DNA of 64,000 nt, taken from JACCTI01 sp038237435 (lineage in GTDB: Bacteria; Verrucomicrobiota; Verrucomicrobiia; Chthoniobacterales; UBA10450). Below the pieces are notes generated by a model. It was not told where the DNA came from, did not search any database, and saw nothing but the letters and a program-made list of their open reading frames with translations. The stretch is taken from NCBI GenBank assembly GCA_038237435.1, contig JBBRYT010000003.1:124001-188000 (forward strand). Direction: 5' to 3'. Shown one piece after another: positions 8,544 to 17,548 of the stretch; the stretch's first letter is position 1; the number at the start of each line of letters is the position of its first letter. The translations under genes were made by a program, and so were the position numbers.

Positions 8544-9716
8544 ATGTCGTTAAAAAAACCACGGGTCGTTGTGGCAGGTCAGATTCCTCCACCTATAGGC
8601 GGCCAGAACATTATGGTTCAGAAAGCGCTGACGCAATTTACAACCTCGAATTGTTGTGAGGTAGTTCATCTTCCCTTCTTTTTCACGCCTCACGTTGGGC
8701 GTGCGCGAACTTTCGACCTCCGCAAGGCGTTAGAGCTGCTCAAAGTCATCATGAGGCTGGTCCGAATCCGACTCTCTGGCCCCATCGATCTGATTCTCTA
8801 TCCCAGTGGCGGCCCTCAGACCGCGCCGATCATTCGTGATATTTTGCTCCTTCCTTGGATATTACTTTTTTCGCGCCGACTGATTGTACATTTTCACGCT
8901 GCGGGAATCGCTGACCGTTTGGAACGCGATCGCCCGAGTATTCGATCTCGCCTGCTTTTATTTCTGTATCGCCGGGCAGCTGCAGCCATCGTGATGACGG
9001 ATTTCAACCGTCGCGATCCGGAAGCGCTGGGAATCAAGCGCATTCTTCTTCTGCCTCTTCGGATCGAGGACGATTTCGATCAGACTCTGGTGCATCGCGA
9101 TGAGCCGAATCGCCTCCGCCTCCTTTACGTTGGCCATCTGTGCCCGGACAAGGGTACTCCCGAACTTCTGCATGCTTTCGCTTCCCTTCGTAACCAGCAT
9201 CCTGAATTAGAACTGGAGCTTGTAGGCGAATGCCTTGCTCCGTTTACCGACCTCGTTCTCCACCAGTTAGTCGATCGTCTCGCCATCGGACCGTATGTGC
9301 GTATATCAGGCGTCCTCAAGGGCAAGGCAAAGGCGGTAGCTTTCGGCCGTGCCGATCTTTTCGTCTTTCCTTCGGTGGCCCCTTACGAATCTTTTGGGCT
9401 GGTCCTCGCTGAGGCAATGGCTTGGAAACTCCCGATTGTCGCTAGCAACTGGCGAGGCAATAGTGATGTTCTTACCGTGCGAGCGGGCGCAGTTTGTTTC
9501 TCCGTTACGTCTGCCTTGACAGACGATCTAACCGCTGCCTTACAGACAGCTATCAAGGACCGGGTACAGTGGCTCAAATGGGGCGAAACAAACCGCGCTA
9601 TTTTTAAAGAGCGTTACCGGGAGACTAAAGAAAGCGGATGGCTCTCGGAGCCTATTCTTTCTTTGAGCGCTTTAGGGCAAGAGTCGGACTTCCTTTCCAA
9701 AAGCCGCCAAGATTAA
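8544..9716 (+). CDS. GT4 family glycosyltransferase
   Basis: This 390-residue GT-B enzyme begins RVVVAGQIPPPIGGQN, an N-terminal acceptor-domain loop typical of GT4 enzymes. The C-terminal donor domain has LLYVGHLCPDKGTPELL and the EX7E motif in YESFGLVLAEAMA. The start at 8544 was chosen over 8460 on family similarity. It is the only plus-strand gene in the 7.4-27 kb cluster, and its 3' end overlaps the convergent GT2 gene by 65 bp. Acceptor and donor are unknown; it probably adds one residue of the cluster's glycan at the cytoplasmic face of the membrane. Confidence 0.9.
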   Translation: MSLKKPRVVVAGQIPPPIGGQNIMVQKALTQFTTSNCCEVVHLPFFFTPHVGRARTFDLRKALELLKVIMRLVRIRLSGPIDLILYPSGGPQTAPIIRDILLLPWILLFSRRLIVHFHAAGIADRLERDRPSIRSRLLLFLYRRAAAAIVMTDFNRRDPEALGIKRILLLPLRIEDDFDQTLVHRDEPNRLRLLYVGHLCPDKGTPELLHAFASLRNQHPELELELVGECLAPFTDLVLHQLVDRLAIGPYVRISGVLKGKAKAVAFGRADLFVFPSVAPYESFGLVLAEAMAWKLPIVASNWRGNSDVLTVRAGAVCFSVTSALTDDLTAALQTAIKDRVQWLKWGETNRAIFKERYRETKESGWLSEPILSLSALGQESDFLSKSRQD

Positions 9717-10521
9717 TTGCGCTGAAGCGAACTCTCTTGCGAGGCGATTCGAGCGTGTAGATTTCGTAGGAAAAAGATCTTCTCAAATAGGCGCCCGCCA
9801 GCAATTTTCGAAGCCGGTGTAACCCGACTTGGTAGGAAAATCTAACGGATGACGAACGTCCCACTTCTGCCAGCCAGGCACTTTTTTCTACTTCGCTTGT
9901 CCGGTTCTCAATGCTCAGATTTCGACCAGTCAAGGCGAAGACCGATAGTAACTGCGGATAGACTGCTAAGGTTCGACCTGCCTTGAGCATTTCATATATC
10001 CACACAGCGTCGCCGATCGATCGCCATTTCGCATCTAACCAATGACCCTTCTCTAGGATGGAGTGCCGAAAGAAAGTAGCGCAGCTGAAAACATTCAGAT
10101 GACTTCTCCGAATGTGTTCGGCGGAAGGTAGAATGGCGCGTCGATAGGTCTTTGGATTTCCCCTTTCATCGACGACCAGGACATCGCCGAAAACGACATC
10201 AACTTCCGGATGCGAAACAAAGAAATCGGCTATCTGCCTTAGCGTTCCTGGAAGATACTGCTCGTCACAATTAAGATAGGCACAGAGTTGCCCAGTGGCG
10301 TGTTTTAGGCCGCGATTGATCGCGTCGTACATTCCGACATCCTTCTCCACGAATAATTTCGCGTGGGCCTGCTGCAATTCAGAACCGAAGGCTTCAATTC
10401 CTTCTGTTCCACCATCCTGCACAATGTGCTCAACTTCGACACCTTCCTGGTCTGCTACCGAGGCGACTGCAAGCCGCAGCCAATCAAGCTGACCAAAACT
10501 CGGAGTGACAACAGAGATCAT
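9652..10521 (-). CDS. GT2 family glycosyltransferase
   Basis: The 289-residue enzyme begins MISVVTPSFGQLDWLRLAVASV, has HIVQDGGTEGIEA and the metal-binding-like LNCDEQYLPG segment, all as in WcaA-type GT2 enzymes. The ATG at 10521 forms an ATGA overlap with the stop of the upstream GT4 gene, which supports this start over the longer one at 10635. It is the last gene of the minus-strand glycan run and overlaps the convergent GT4 gene by 65 bp. Its specificity is not known. Confidence 0.88.
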   Translation of the reverse strand: MISVVTPSFGQLDWLRLAVASVADQEGVEVEHIVQDGGTEGIEAFGSELQQAHAKLFVEKDVGMYDAINRGLKHATGQLCAYLNCDEQYLPGTLRQIADFFVSHPEVDVVFGDVLVVDERGNPKTYRRAILPSAEHIRRSHLNVFSCATFFRHSILEKGHWLDAKWRSIGDAVWIYEMLKAGRTLAVYPQLLSVFALTGRNLSIENRTSEVEKSAWLAEVGRSSSVRFSYQVGLHRLRKLLAGAYLRRSFSYEIYTLESPRKRVRFSAINLGGFWKGSPTLALKRSKKE

Positions 10522-11666
10522 GAAAGAAGCTCGGAGTAAACATCCATGTGTCGCCGTGCGACAACGGAAGGATGATAGCGCCGTGCCATTTCCGTGGCAG
10601 CTGAAATTGGACGAAGAAAGCCGGCTCTCATCCACGCGGCCAGGCCCGCGCGCAATCCAACCCAGTCATTCACCTGGTATAGCTCTGCCATTTCTATCCC
10701 CTCGCTGATGTCAGGAATTCCGCCGGCGCGCGCGCCGAAGAATTTTAGGTTCCGCGCCAACGCTTCTGCCACGACGAGGCCGAATGATTCTTCGCGAGAA
10801 AAATGAATCAGCGCGTCCGCCGCGTCGAACAATCCCAAGAGCTCGCGGTCTGAGGTCGGATGGCACTGACGAGCGAAGCGCTGCGTCGCAGGATTATTTA
10901 TGAGTTTGGTAAACTTCGCGCCGTATCCATCACTCGATACCTTTCCGATGAACTGAAGTTGAAAGCGATGCCCATCCTCGAACAAGCGGCTGGCTACCTC
11001 CAGAACTTCGATTTGTTGCTTATAAGATATGATCGAACCGATGCTGAGAATGACAGGTTCAGGATTCGGTCCTCGATTCGATCGCGGCCCGAAGAAGATT
11101 GGACGAAGAGCGTTGGGAACGCGCCATATTTTTTTTGCGCGGGCTTGCGCCAGCTTTTCGGTATAAGCGGAGTTACAAACTACGCCGTTAGTTCGCTTAA
11201 CGGTGTATGACTCCAAAAGGGCGTTGCACCAATAGAAGCTACCGGGCTTAGCGTCCAAGGTGTGAGCCATCCCACGCATGTTGCCGTGAATCGTGATTAA
11301 GTTAGGAAACCCCGAGTAAACCGCGGCCAACCCGCAATAACGCTCGGTTCCTTGCCCGTGCACCAGGTCTGGTTCAATCTCGCGTAGCTTCCGTCGGATA
11401 GCTCGAACGCAGCCGGAGTAAAGCGAGCGCAAACCTACGCCGCGCTCGACATGCAGCTGATGGAACCAGATGTTACTCGCCAACTTCGTGGGAGCGAGCA
11501 TTGGTATTTTAGCACACGATATAATATGCACCTCGAGGTCGGCCTGGCTTGTAAGACCTTCCAGCAATGCTGTCGGCGCCGGACCGAAGAATGGTTCCGC
11601 TTTGTCGTATTCTTGAAACTCGTCCCGATTGTCAGGGATAAGCATTGCGACCCTGAGTGGCGGCAT
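10518..11666 (-). CDS. GT4 family glycosyltransferase
   Basis: This is a 382-residue GT-B enzyme. The C-terminal half has VILSIGSIISYKQQIEVL and the EX7E motif in REESFGLVVAEALARN, with a following GARAGGIPDI loop. The start at 11666 overlaps the stop of the upstream gene (TAATG), so translation is probably coupled; the longer frame up to 11858 overlaps that gene heavily and is rejected. It is flanked by further glycosyltransferases within the same minus-strand run. Donor and acceptor are unknown. Confidence 0.9.
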   Translation of the reverse strand: MPPLRVAMLIPDNRDEFQEYDKAEPFFGPAPTALLEGLTSQADLEVHIISCAKIPMLAPTKLASNIWFHQLHVERGVGLRSLYSGCVRAIRRKLREIEPDLVHGQGTERYCGLAAVYSGFPNLITIHGNMRGMAHTLDAKPGSFYWCNALLESYTVKRTNGVVCNSAYTEKLAQARAKKIWRVPNALRPIFFGPRSNRGPNPEPVILSIGSIISYKQQIEVLEVASRLFEDGHRFQLQFIGKVSSDGYGAKFTKLINNPATQRFARQCHPTSDRELLGLFDAADALIHFSREESFGLVVAEALARNLKFFGARAGGIPDISEGIEMAELYQVNDWVGLRAGLAAWMRAGFLRPISAATEMARRYHPSVVARRHMDVYSELLS

Positions 11667-12670
11667 TAGTTCGGCAGGCTGCGGTAGATCTCCAGATACT
11701 TGGCTGCTACCTCGCGCAAACTGAGGACTTCGAAAGTCTGCCTGCTTCCGCGGCGTGCGTGTTCGTAATAGGAGCGTAGTGCAGGGACCAACGATTGTGG
11801 TGTGCCGAGCGGCACGTGAGTGATTCCGGTGCAGCGAGGATAACCATGTGTCGCCCAAGGCAGATTCGGTAACAGCAGTGGAAGTCCGGCCGCAGCGGCT
11901 TCATAGGCTGCGACACAACCGCTTTCGAATTGACTGAGGAGAACAAAGCCGCGCCCCCGTTTCAAATAAGAAAATTTCTGCTCCTCGCTGACAAAGCCAG
12001 GATACAAAACGAACTTGTTATCTACCAACTGGAGGAATTCCCTAAAATATTCATCCTCCTGCGAGTAGGGTTTGCCTAGAAACACAATTGGTATTTCCGC
12101 CAGCCGTGCGGTTTGAGCTAGAAGGACGCTATTCTTTCGAGCCGCGATCGTGGCGACGGAAACCAAATAATCCTGAGACGCCGCTGGTTCTCGTAAGACG
12201 GAAAGGGCAGAACTTGGCAGTCCATGTGGAATAACAAACCCGCGCGAGGGCAATGCTTCAAACAAGTACTTCGCCGCTTCCCATTCGTGCGGTGCGGCGT
12301 AGACCATCGCGCCCAATTCGTGGTAAGCATCCCAAGCTAGTCGGCCAGTTAAGCCGCCGAGCGTTCTGCGCGCGAGACGGATGACCTGGCGTTGCAGGAA
12401 TAGGCCCTTCCTGCTGCGCGAAGATGGCTGATCCAGGAACTCTGTCATTATGGTCTTGAACCCTTTCTGCTTCGCCAGCGTGATGTGCAGGAGAGAACTC
12501 GGCCGCCCAACGAAATGCAAAATATCGCCACGCTGAGTTTCATCCCACCACCGTTCGGGCTCGACTTCCACACCTAGCTCGGGCAGTTCTCGCATCATCG
12601 ATTCGACAAATGTCTGCGTTCCGCCGTGCGCGAGAAAGAAAGGCAGCGATTGGGAAAACAAGACCTTCAT
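11666..12670 (-). CDS. GT4-like glycosyltransferase
   Basis: The 334-residue protein has the GT-B shape. MKVLFSQSLPFFLAHGGTQT gives the N-terminal glycine-rich loop, YLVSVATIAARKNSVLLAQ starts the donor domain, and an EX7E motif appears as FESGCVAAYEAAAAGLPLL. The N-terminal domain is shorter than usual. It overlaps the downstream GT4 gene by 1 bp and sits 27 bp after a methyltransferase gene. Assignment to a glycosyltransferase is firm; the sugar is not. Confidence 0.85.
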   Translation of the reverse strand: MKVLFSQSLPFFLAHGGTQTFVESMMRELPELGVEVEPERWWDETQRGDILHFVGRPSSLLHITLAKQKGFKTIMTEFLDQPSSRSRKGLFLQRQVIRLARRTLGGLTGRLAWDAYHELGAMVYAAPHEWEAAKYLFEALPSRGFVIPHGLPSSALSVLREPAASQDYLVSVATIAARKNSVLLAQTARLAEIPIVFLGKPYSQEDEYFREFLQLVDNKFVLYPGFVSEEQKFSYLKRGRGFVLLSQFESGCVAAYEAAAAGLPLLLPNLPWATHGYPRCTGITHVPLGTPQSLVPALRSYYEHARRGSRQTFEVLSLREVAAKYLEIYRSLPN

Positions 12671-12697
12671 CAGTTGCCTACGAGTAATACGGCGCGA

Positions 12698-13408
12698 TCA
12701 GACTTTCCCTTGTCCAAGTTTTAGCGAGAGCCGGTCTGGTAAGAGTCGTAAAACAGCGCCGCAAATCGGGGCGGGAAGAAAGGCGGCGGCGAGTTCCGCA
12801 GGCTCCAAACGCATGCGGAGAAGATGGGCGCGCGCCACACGCAGACTTTCCGCGGATGGCTGCGGCTTGATCTTCCTCGCGAAGAAGAGGCCTTCCGCAC
12901 TGACGTCGTGGATTTGCGATTCCCAATTGTCGAGACTGCGCATGTACGGAATCAACCACTTCCCTTTACGAAGTTTCGCGTCATGCGACATCAAAATTCC
13001 ACCCGGTGGCATACGGGCATCGATAGCTCGAAATTCCGTGATTTGCTCGGCAGGATTGTTGCCTCCGTCCAAAAATACTACATCGATCTGAAAGTCTTTT
13101 CCGTGTTGCGCTAGCCACTCTGGAATTACTTTTTGCGAATGGCCGAAGAGCGGAGTAAAGCGTGCGCTCGCTGCCGGAAGGGCCGCGCGAATATTCGCAA
13201 GCATGCTCTCGTAGATCGATCGATCGGCTTCGATACCCCAGAGATGACCGCACTGGTTCTTCTCCAGCGCCTGCAGGATGTGCAATGTGCTTCCGCCACC
13301 TAACCAGGTGCCAACTTCTAGCACGACCTTCGGTTTTGTCGGCGTATTTAGGATCGCGTCAGTAAGCAACTGGCGCTCGGCTTTGTTGAGCTGACCGGCA
13401 ATGTTCAT
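12698..13408 (-). CDS. Class I SAM-dependent methyltransferase
   Basis: The 236-residue product has the Rossmann motif I in VVLEVGTWLGGGST, an acidic residue after strand 2 (WGIEAD) and the motif IV-like DVVFLDGGNNPAEQI. That pattern fits the Methyltransf_24/cephalosporin-hydroxylase-like group often found in polysaccharide loci, where such enzymes O-methylate a sugar. It sits 7 bp from the neighbouring glycosyltransferase gene, in the same run. The substrate is an inference from context only. Confidence 0.82.
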   Translation of the reverse strand: MNIAGQLNKAERQLLTDAILNTPTKPKVVLEVGTWLGGGSTLHILQALEKNQCGHLWGIEADRSIYESMLANIRAALPAASARFTPLFGHSQKVIPEWLAQHGKDFQIDVVFLDGGNNPAEQITEFRAIDARMPPGGILMSHDAKLRKGKWLIPYMRSLDNWESQIHDVSAEGLFFARKIKPQPSAESLRVARAHLLRMRLEPAELAAAFLPAPICGAVLRLLPDRLSLKLGQGKV

Positions 13409-13415
13409 GATTTCA

Positions 13416-14624
13416 TCACGCCCCGGTGGGCGAGCAAAGCCGGGTGTAAAGGCCCGTCCTCATCATCTGCGCGTCGAATTCGTTTCGTGCGCATCGTAGA
13501 ATTTCGGCCCTGCGAATGGCGCCTTCGTCGCGATTCGAAAGACCGGCTCGCAAAAGATTGTCCATAAGGTCAGTGTTCGTTTCATCAATTCGAATTCCGA
13601 GCGCATATCGTCCTGCAAGATGCGCAATGGTTGAAGCGCTATGGGCTATACATATTGTCGGCAAACCGGCGGCAAGATAGCTAACCATCTTCGTTGGAAG
13701 ACTAAACCGATTATACCGCGGGTTTTTATCCGTTAGATCCATCGGAGCAAGACCCCAATCGCACTTGCGCAAATGCGCCAATAATTGGCCCCCGGCGAGC
13801 TCACCATGCTCCGTCATCCACTCGCGGTTAAACCATGGCTGCGATGCAGAAGTGTGAGCGCTGAAAAAATGCAATTCGACTCGTCTGGCAACTTCCTTCC
13901 GCACTCGACCAAGACTTCGAACAAACGCCAGGAATGTCTCGCGCGCAACGATTGTGCCGGCGTAGGCAATTTTGATTACGTCGCGGTTAATTGGGACTGC
14001 TTGTTCGAGGTAATCAAAGTCCGCCGGCTCTACACCGGCATGCAAGATCTGGTTAGCCAACATGCCTGTTCTACTTTCCATGTCCGCGGCCATCTCGTCG
14101 CTGATTGTATCGCGGGACGTCGCTCGACGATAAAGATCCTCCACGATAGCTACAAACTTAGTCGTCCTATCGCGACCGATTGTTCGCTCGGGATGATGCG
14201 CATCTGGGTAATCATGGATTGATATATGGTAGGGCACGTTAGTGTGGGGTAGAACGTGGCCGAGGGGCGGAATTGCCCATTGATGGGGGACAATCCAAAT
14301 AGCATCCGGTTTAGTCCGTTCGATCATCGAGCGAAATTCCTTGCTTGCCCGAGGTACCCAAAACCGCTCCAAGAGCCGTGATTTTAGGCGCGGGGCGCGC
14401 CGTCGTGGATAGAGCTTTGGCGGAATCTTGGAGACAGACTGAACCGAGGGTTTTAGTTCGCAGTTCTTGTGCGACTCGGGAAAGCAACTCCACCAAATTA
14501 GCTTACCTTCTGGCCATCCTTTGAGCATCTGGCGGAGGATCGCAGGACCGCCGCCGGAAGCATTTGGCGGAAACTCTGTGGCGACAAAAAGGCGAGGGAA
14601 ATCGCGGTTTAGATCCAGGGACAT
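13416..14624 (-). CDS. GT4-like glycosyltransferase
   Basis: The 402-residue product starts with RLFVATEFPPNASGGGPAIL, the N-terminal loop of GT4 enzymes. Its donor domain has IKIAYAGTIVARETFLAFVRSL, and the segment SLPTKMVSYLAAGLPTICI takes the place of the EX7E region; the second glutamate of EX7E is not seen. It may therefore be a divergent GT4 enzyme. A 69 bp gap separates it from the next gene upstream. That gap contains a 7-base inverted repeat (GTTGATT/AATCAAC) with a long loop and no T-run, which I do not regard as a terminator. Confidence 0.78.
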   Translation of the reverse strand: MSLDLNRDFPRLFVATEFPPNASGGGPAILRQMLKGWPEGKLIWWSCFPESHKNCELKPSVQSVSKIPPKLYPRRRAPRLKSRLLERFWVPRASKEFRSMIERTKPDAIWIVPHQWAIPPLGHVLPHTNVPYHISIHDYPDAHHPERTIGRDRTTKFVAIVEDLYRRATSRDTISDEMAADMESRTGMLANQILHAGVEPADFDYLEQAVPINRDVIKIAYAGTIVARETFLAFVRSLGRVRKEVARRVELHFFSAHTSASQPWFNREWMTEHGELAGGQLLAHLRKCDWGLAPMDLTDKNPRYNRFSLPTKMVSYLAAGLPTICIAHSASTIAHLAGRYALGIRIDETNTDLMDNLLRAGLSNRDEGAIRRAEILRCARNEFDAQMMRTGLYTRLCSPTGA

Positions 14625-14693
14625 CTAAAGCTTGCCAGTTGTTGATTTATGGGTCGAGTGCCGCGCGGTTATCAATCAACTACCCAGGGAGGC

Positions 14694-15971
14694 CTAGACG
14701 AATTCGCCGGATAGGGTGGCGCCAGGTCTGGTTTGTTTCGCTACGTCACGGTAGAGCTCGCGGTACTGCCGAGCCGCCTTGGCCCAGTCCATTTCGGCGA
14801 TCTTCTGGAAACCTCTCGCGACAAGCTGCTGACGTTTCGTTAGGTCGCTGGTTAGGATGTGCAGCGTCTCCGCGATGCTGGCAGATGAAAGCGGCTGAAA
14901 AAAAAGGACTGCATCAGCCCCTTGTTCTCGGAGTTGTGGGATGTCAGAACAAGCAACCGGAATTCCTTCCTGCCACGCTTCTGCCATAGGACCGCTAAGG
15001 GCTTCGAATAAAGTGGGGACGACAACGCCAAGTGCAGCACGATATAACCCTCGCATATCGCGTTGAGGAACTGCACCGAGGAACCTAACGCGCTCGCGCA
15101 CACCAAGGTCCTCGGCCTTCCTCTCCAGTTCCGACGTCAAATCTGTCCGCGCGCCTGAACAAACTAGAGACGTTTGATTTCCCTGGTTACTCAGCAATGC
15201 AAGAGCCGCTAACAAGGTAGCGTGATTCTTGTGCGGCCAGGCGACGGCGGGATAGAAAACGAATTGCCTGGGAAGCTGGTATTCTGAGCGCAGCCTGGCT
15301 ATTTCTTCAGACGTAGGAATGGGCTCGCCTGAGGTAGCAGCGCCCCAAGGGATAACAGCAATTTTTGACGGAGCTATATTATAGTTTAAGGAGATGTCGC
15401 GTGCGACCCACTCGGAGGCAACGGCGACGCGTTGTGACACCTGGCACGCGAATCGATAAAGAACCTCCCGTCGCATGATATTATCTGGAGAGAAGAACTG
15501 CGGAAAGTGCAAATGCGCGAGGTCGTGCGGATTAAAAATTGAGGGGACGCTGGAAAGAATAAACTCTTGAAAAGGAAAATGGATCGCAGAGACTCCGAGC
15601 GATTCAATCTTACCGCTGGAAAGAGGAACAATGTTTCTCAAATTCGAACGCGACCTCGGAGCCCTGCACTTAAACGCGAGAGGTTTTTCCTGACTTGGCG
15701 GTGTTACGTCAGGCTTGCTGCCTAACCTGTTCCGCCAGCCTTGTAGTAAGCGACTAGCCACTCCGGGCGAATCGCGGGCGACGGGTACGATAGTTTGATT
15801 CGGTCCCCGCAACTCTTCAATCCAATCGCTATCGCCCTGCGGGCCTAGCAGAAGGTACTCTTCAGGACCATCAGTTAATTGTCCTAGAGCCCTAATCAGT
15901 GCGCCCAGGTAAACCTGACTCCCTCCGCTACCCGATTGCGGCCCTACATCGGCGTAAAGGGCTATCTTCAC
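14694..15971 (-). CDS. GT4 family glycosyltransferase
   Basis: This is a 425-residue GT-B enzyme. The N-terminus MKIALYADVGPQSGSGGSQVY is the family's glycine-rich loop. The donor domain has QFVFYPAVAWPHKNHATLLAAL and EX7E in FEALSGPMAEAWQEGIPVACS. This C-terminal signature is close to mannosyltransferase-type GT4 proteins of O-antigen loci. The start overlaps the upstream acetyltransferase stop by 4 bp (ATGA), consistent with coupled translation. The acceptor is unknown. Confidence 0.9.
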   Translation of the reverse strand: MKIALYADVGPQSGSGGSQVYLGALIRALGQLTDGPEEYLLLGPQGDSDWIEELRGPNQTIVPVARDSPGVASRLLQGWRNRLGSKPDVTPPSQEKPLAFKCRAPRSRSNLRNIVPLSSGKIESLGVSAIHFPFQEFILSSVPSIFNPHDLAHLHFPQFFSPDNIMRREVLYRFACQVSQRVAVASEWVARDISLNYNIAPSKIAVIPWGAATSGEPIPTSEEIARLRSEYQLPRQFVFYPAVAWPHKNHATLLAALALLSNQGNQTSLVCSGARTDLTSELERKAEDLGVRERVRFLGAVPQRDMRGLYRAALGVVVPTLFEALSGPMAEAWQEGIPVACSDIPQLREQGADAVLFFQPLSSASIAETLHILTSDLTKRQQLVARGFQKIAEMDWAKAARQYRELYRDVAKQTRPGATLSGEFV

Positions 15972-16456
15972 GCGGATAGAGGGTAGCTGTAATATTTGGC
16001 GAGAACTGAATCGCCGCTCCTGGCGTCCCGCCGAATAAACGAAAATCCAAACGACTCGTAAATCGTTCTCGCCCTCGAATTGCCCTCCTTGACCTTAAGC
16101 AGAAGTCCAGGAAAGCGGTTTAGGCGACAGACAGTCTCTGCATGAAACATTGTTAGGCGGCAGAGTCCAAGCCGCTGAAATTTCTCGGCTACGAATACGC
16201 CATACATCGGCTCTGCAAACCCTTCATCCAAGCCTCGGAGCATATAGAAGCCGGCTAGCCCGATAGAACCGGGAGTCACTGCTTCCAACGCAAAAAAACA
16301 ATCCTTGTTAACCTTTGACAAAGCCACTCGCACCGAGTCGACGTCAAAACTAAAAGGCGTGAAATACTGGATGTAAGTCTCAGAGCTTTCCAGCAAAAGC
16401 GCGCTTACACGCTCGCTGTCATCCGCTGTAAGTTGGCGTATGGCGATATTCGTCAC
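15968..16456 (-). CDS. GNAT family N-acetyltransferase
   Basis: The 162-residue protein has a GNAT fold pattern: a substrate strand, then VFVAEKFQRLGLCRLTMFHAE in place of the acetyl-CoA loop, then LKVKEGNSRARTIYESFGFSFI, the conserved C-terminal Asn/Tyr region. It lies between an aminotransferase (4 bp overlap) and a glycosyltransferase (4 bp overlap). The obvious inference is that it N-acylates the amino sugar made by that aminotransferase; this is context, not direct evidence. Confidence 0.85.
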   Translation of the reverse strand: MTNIAIRQLTADDSERVSALLLESSETYIQYFTPFSFDVDSVRVALSKVNKDCFFALEAVTPGSIGLAGFYMLRGLDEGFAEPMYGVFVAEKFQRLGLCRLTMFHAETVCRLNRFPGLLLKVKEGNSRARTIYESFGFSFIRRDARSGDSVLAKYYSYPLSA

Positions 16457-17544
16457 TGCGAAAAAGCTAACAAGGTTTCGCAGACAAACCTGACTTCCTC
16501 GTCCTGTAAGTCAGGATAGCTGGGTAAGTTTATGCCTCTCGCGCCGATATCCTCCGAAACAGCATGTTGTTGATACAGGCTCGAATACATCGGCATAAGG
16601 TGGGCGGGATAAAAGACGGGGCGCGTTTCGATACCATGCTTTAGTAAGTGTTCACGGATCGCGTCGCGCTGCGCAGCCTCGGGGATGAGAATCGATACCA
16701 TCCAATAGGAATGCTTTACGTTACTACCTTCCGCTTGAACTTCGTATGGAGAACCCCTCAAGATTGACTTGTAAGTGTCTGCAATAACGCGTTTACGCGC
16801 AATGATGGCTTCTACCCGTTCGAGCTGAGCAAGGCCGATGGCCGCGCAGAGATTTGTCATTCGATAGTTATAGCCGACGACGTCGTGCCAATATTCTCGA
16901 TGCTTGGCCAGACCCTGACCTTTGAAATGGACCGCCCGTTCCCAAAGTGTGGGATTATTGGTCGTAAGCATTCCGCCTTCTCCCGTCGTGATGGTTTTAT
17001 TGCCATAGAAACTAAATGTACCTATGTCGCCGATCGTCCCGACGTGCACGCCTTCGTAATAAGAGCCGATGGCTTCGGCGCAATCTTCCAAGAGCAGGAG
17101 ATGGTTCTTTTTGGCAATGCGATTCAGTTCCGAGAGCTCACACGGATGACCATAAAGGTGCACGGCCATGATCGCTTTTGTGCGGGGAGTCAGCTTTCTT
17201 TCAACATCCGCCGGGTCAAGTTGCCAGGTAGCGCGCAGGCAATCCGCGAAAACCGGGGTCGCTCCCGTATAGGTGATGGCATTAACCGAGGCAATATACG
17301 TCAAGGTGGGGACGATAACTTCGTCTCCTGGCCCGACCCCTAATGCTACTAGCGCCAGGTGTAACGCAACGGTCCCATTACAGACGGCGATGGAATAAGG
17401 CGCGCCGGTAAACGTCGAGAAGGCCTTTTCGAATCGTTCGATATATTGGCCTTTGGAAGAAATCCAGTTAGAGGCTAGACAATCGTTGACATATTGAGCT
17501 TCGCGCCCTCTCAGGTTCGGTTGGTAAACTGGAATCTTAATCAT
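16453..17544 (-). CDS. DegT/DnrJ/EryC1 sugar aminotransferase, perosamine synthase-like
   Basis: The 363-residue PLP enzyme has the family start IPVYQPNLRGREAQYVND and the SNWISSKGQYIERFE segment typical of perosamine-synthase-like members. The PLP-binding lysine is in SFYGNKTITTGEGG, and LLEDCAEAIGS holds the conserved aspartate. Such enzymes transfer an amino group from glutamate to a keto nucleotide sugar. The start at 17544 (MIKIPVY) is the family start; 11 extra codons upstream would overlap the neighbouring gene. It overlaps the acetyltransferase gene by 4 bp. Confidence 0.92.
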   Translation of the reverse strand: MIKIPVYQPNLRGREAQYVNDCLASNWISSKGQYIERFEKAFSTFTGAPYSIAVCNGTVALHLALVALGVGPGDEVIVPTLTYIASVNAITYTGATPVFADCLRATWQLDPADVERKLTPRTKAIMAVHLYGHPCELSELNRIAKKNHLLLLEDCAEAIGSYYEGVHVGTIGDIGTFSFYGNKTITTGEGGMLTTNNPTLWERAVHFKGQGLAKHREYWHDVVGYNYRMTNLCAAIGLAQLERVEAIIARKRVIADTYKSILRGSPYEVQAEGSNVKHSYWMVSILIPEAAQRDAIREHLLKHGIETRPVFYPAHLMPMYSSLYQQHAVSEDIGARGINLPSYPDLQDEEVRFVCETLLAFSQ

Positions 17545-17548
17545 GTGT

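Noticed and set aside
12671..12681. GCCTACGAGT near 12675 as a member of the 11-base repeat
   Set aside because: It lacks one of the central A residues (a one-base deletion) and stands alone within the repeat-free region.
14625..14693. Inverted repeat GTTGATT/AATCAAC between two glycosyltransferase genes as a terminator
   Set aside because: The loop is about 27 bases and no T-run follows; the strand run continues on both sides.
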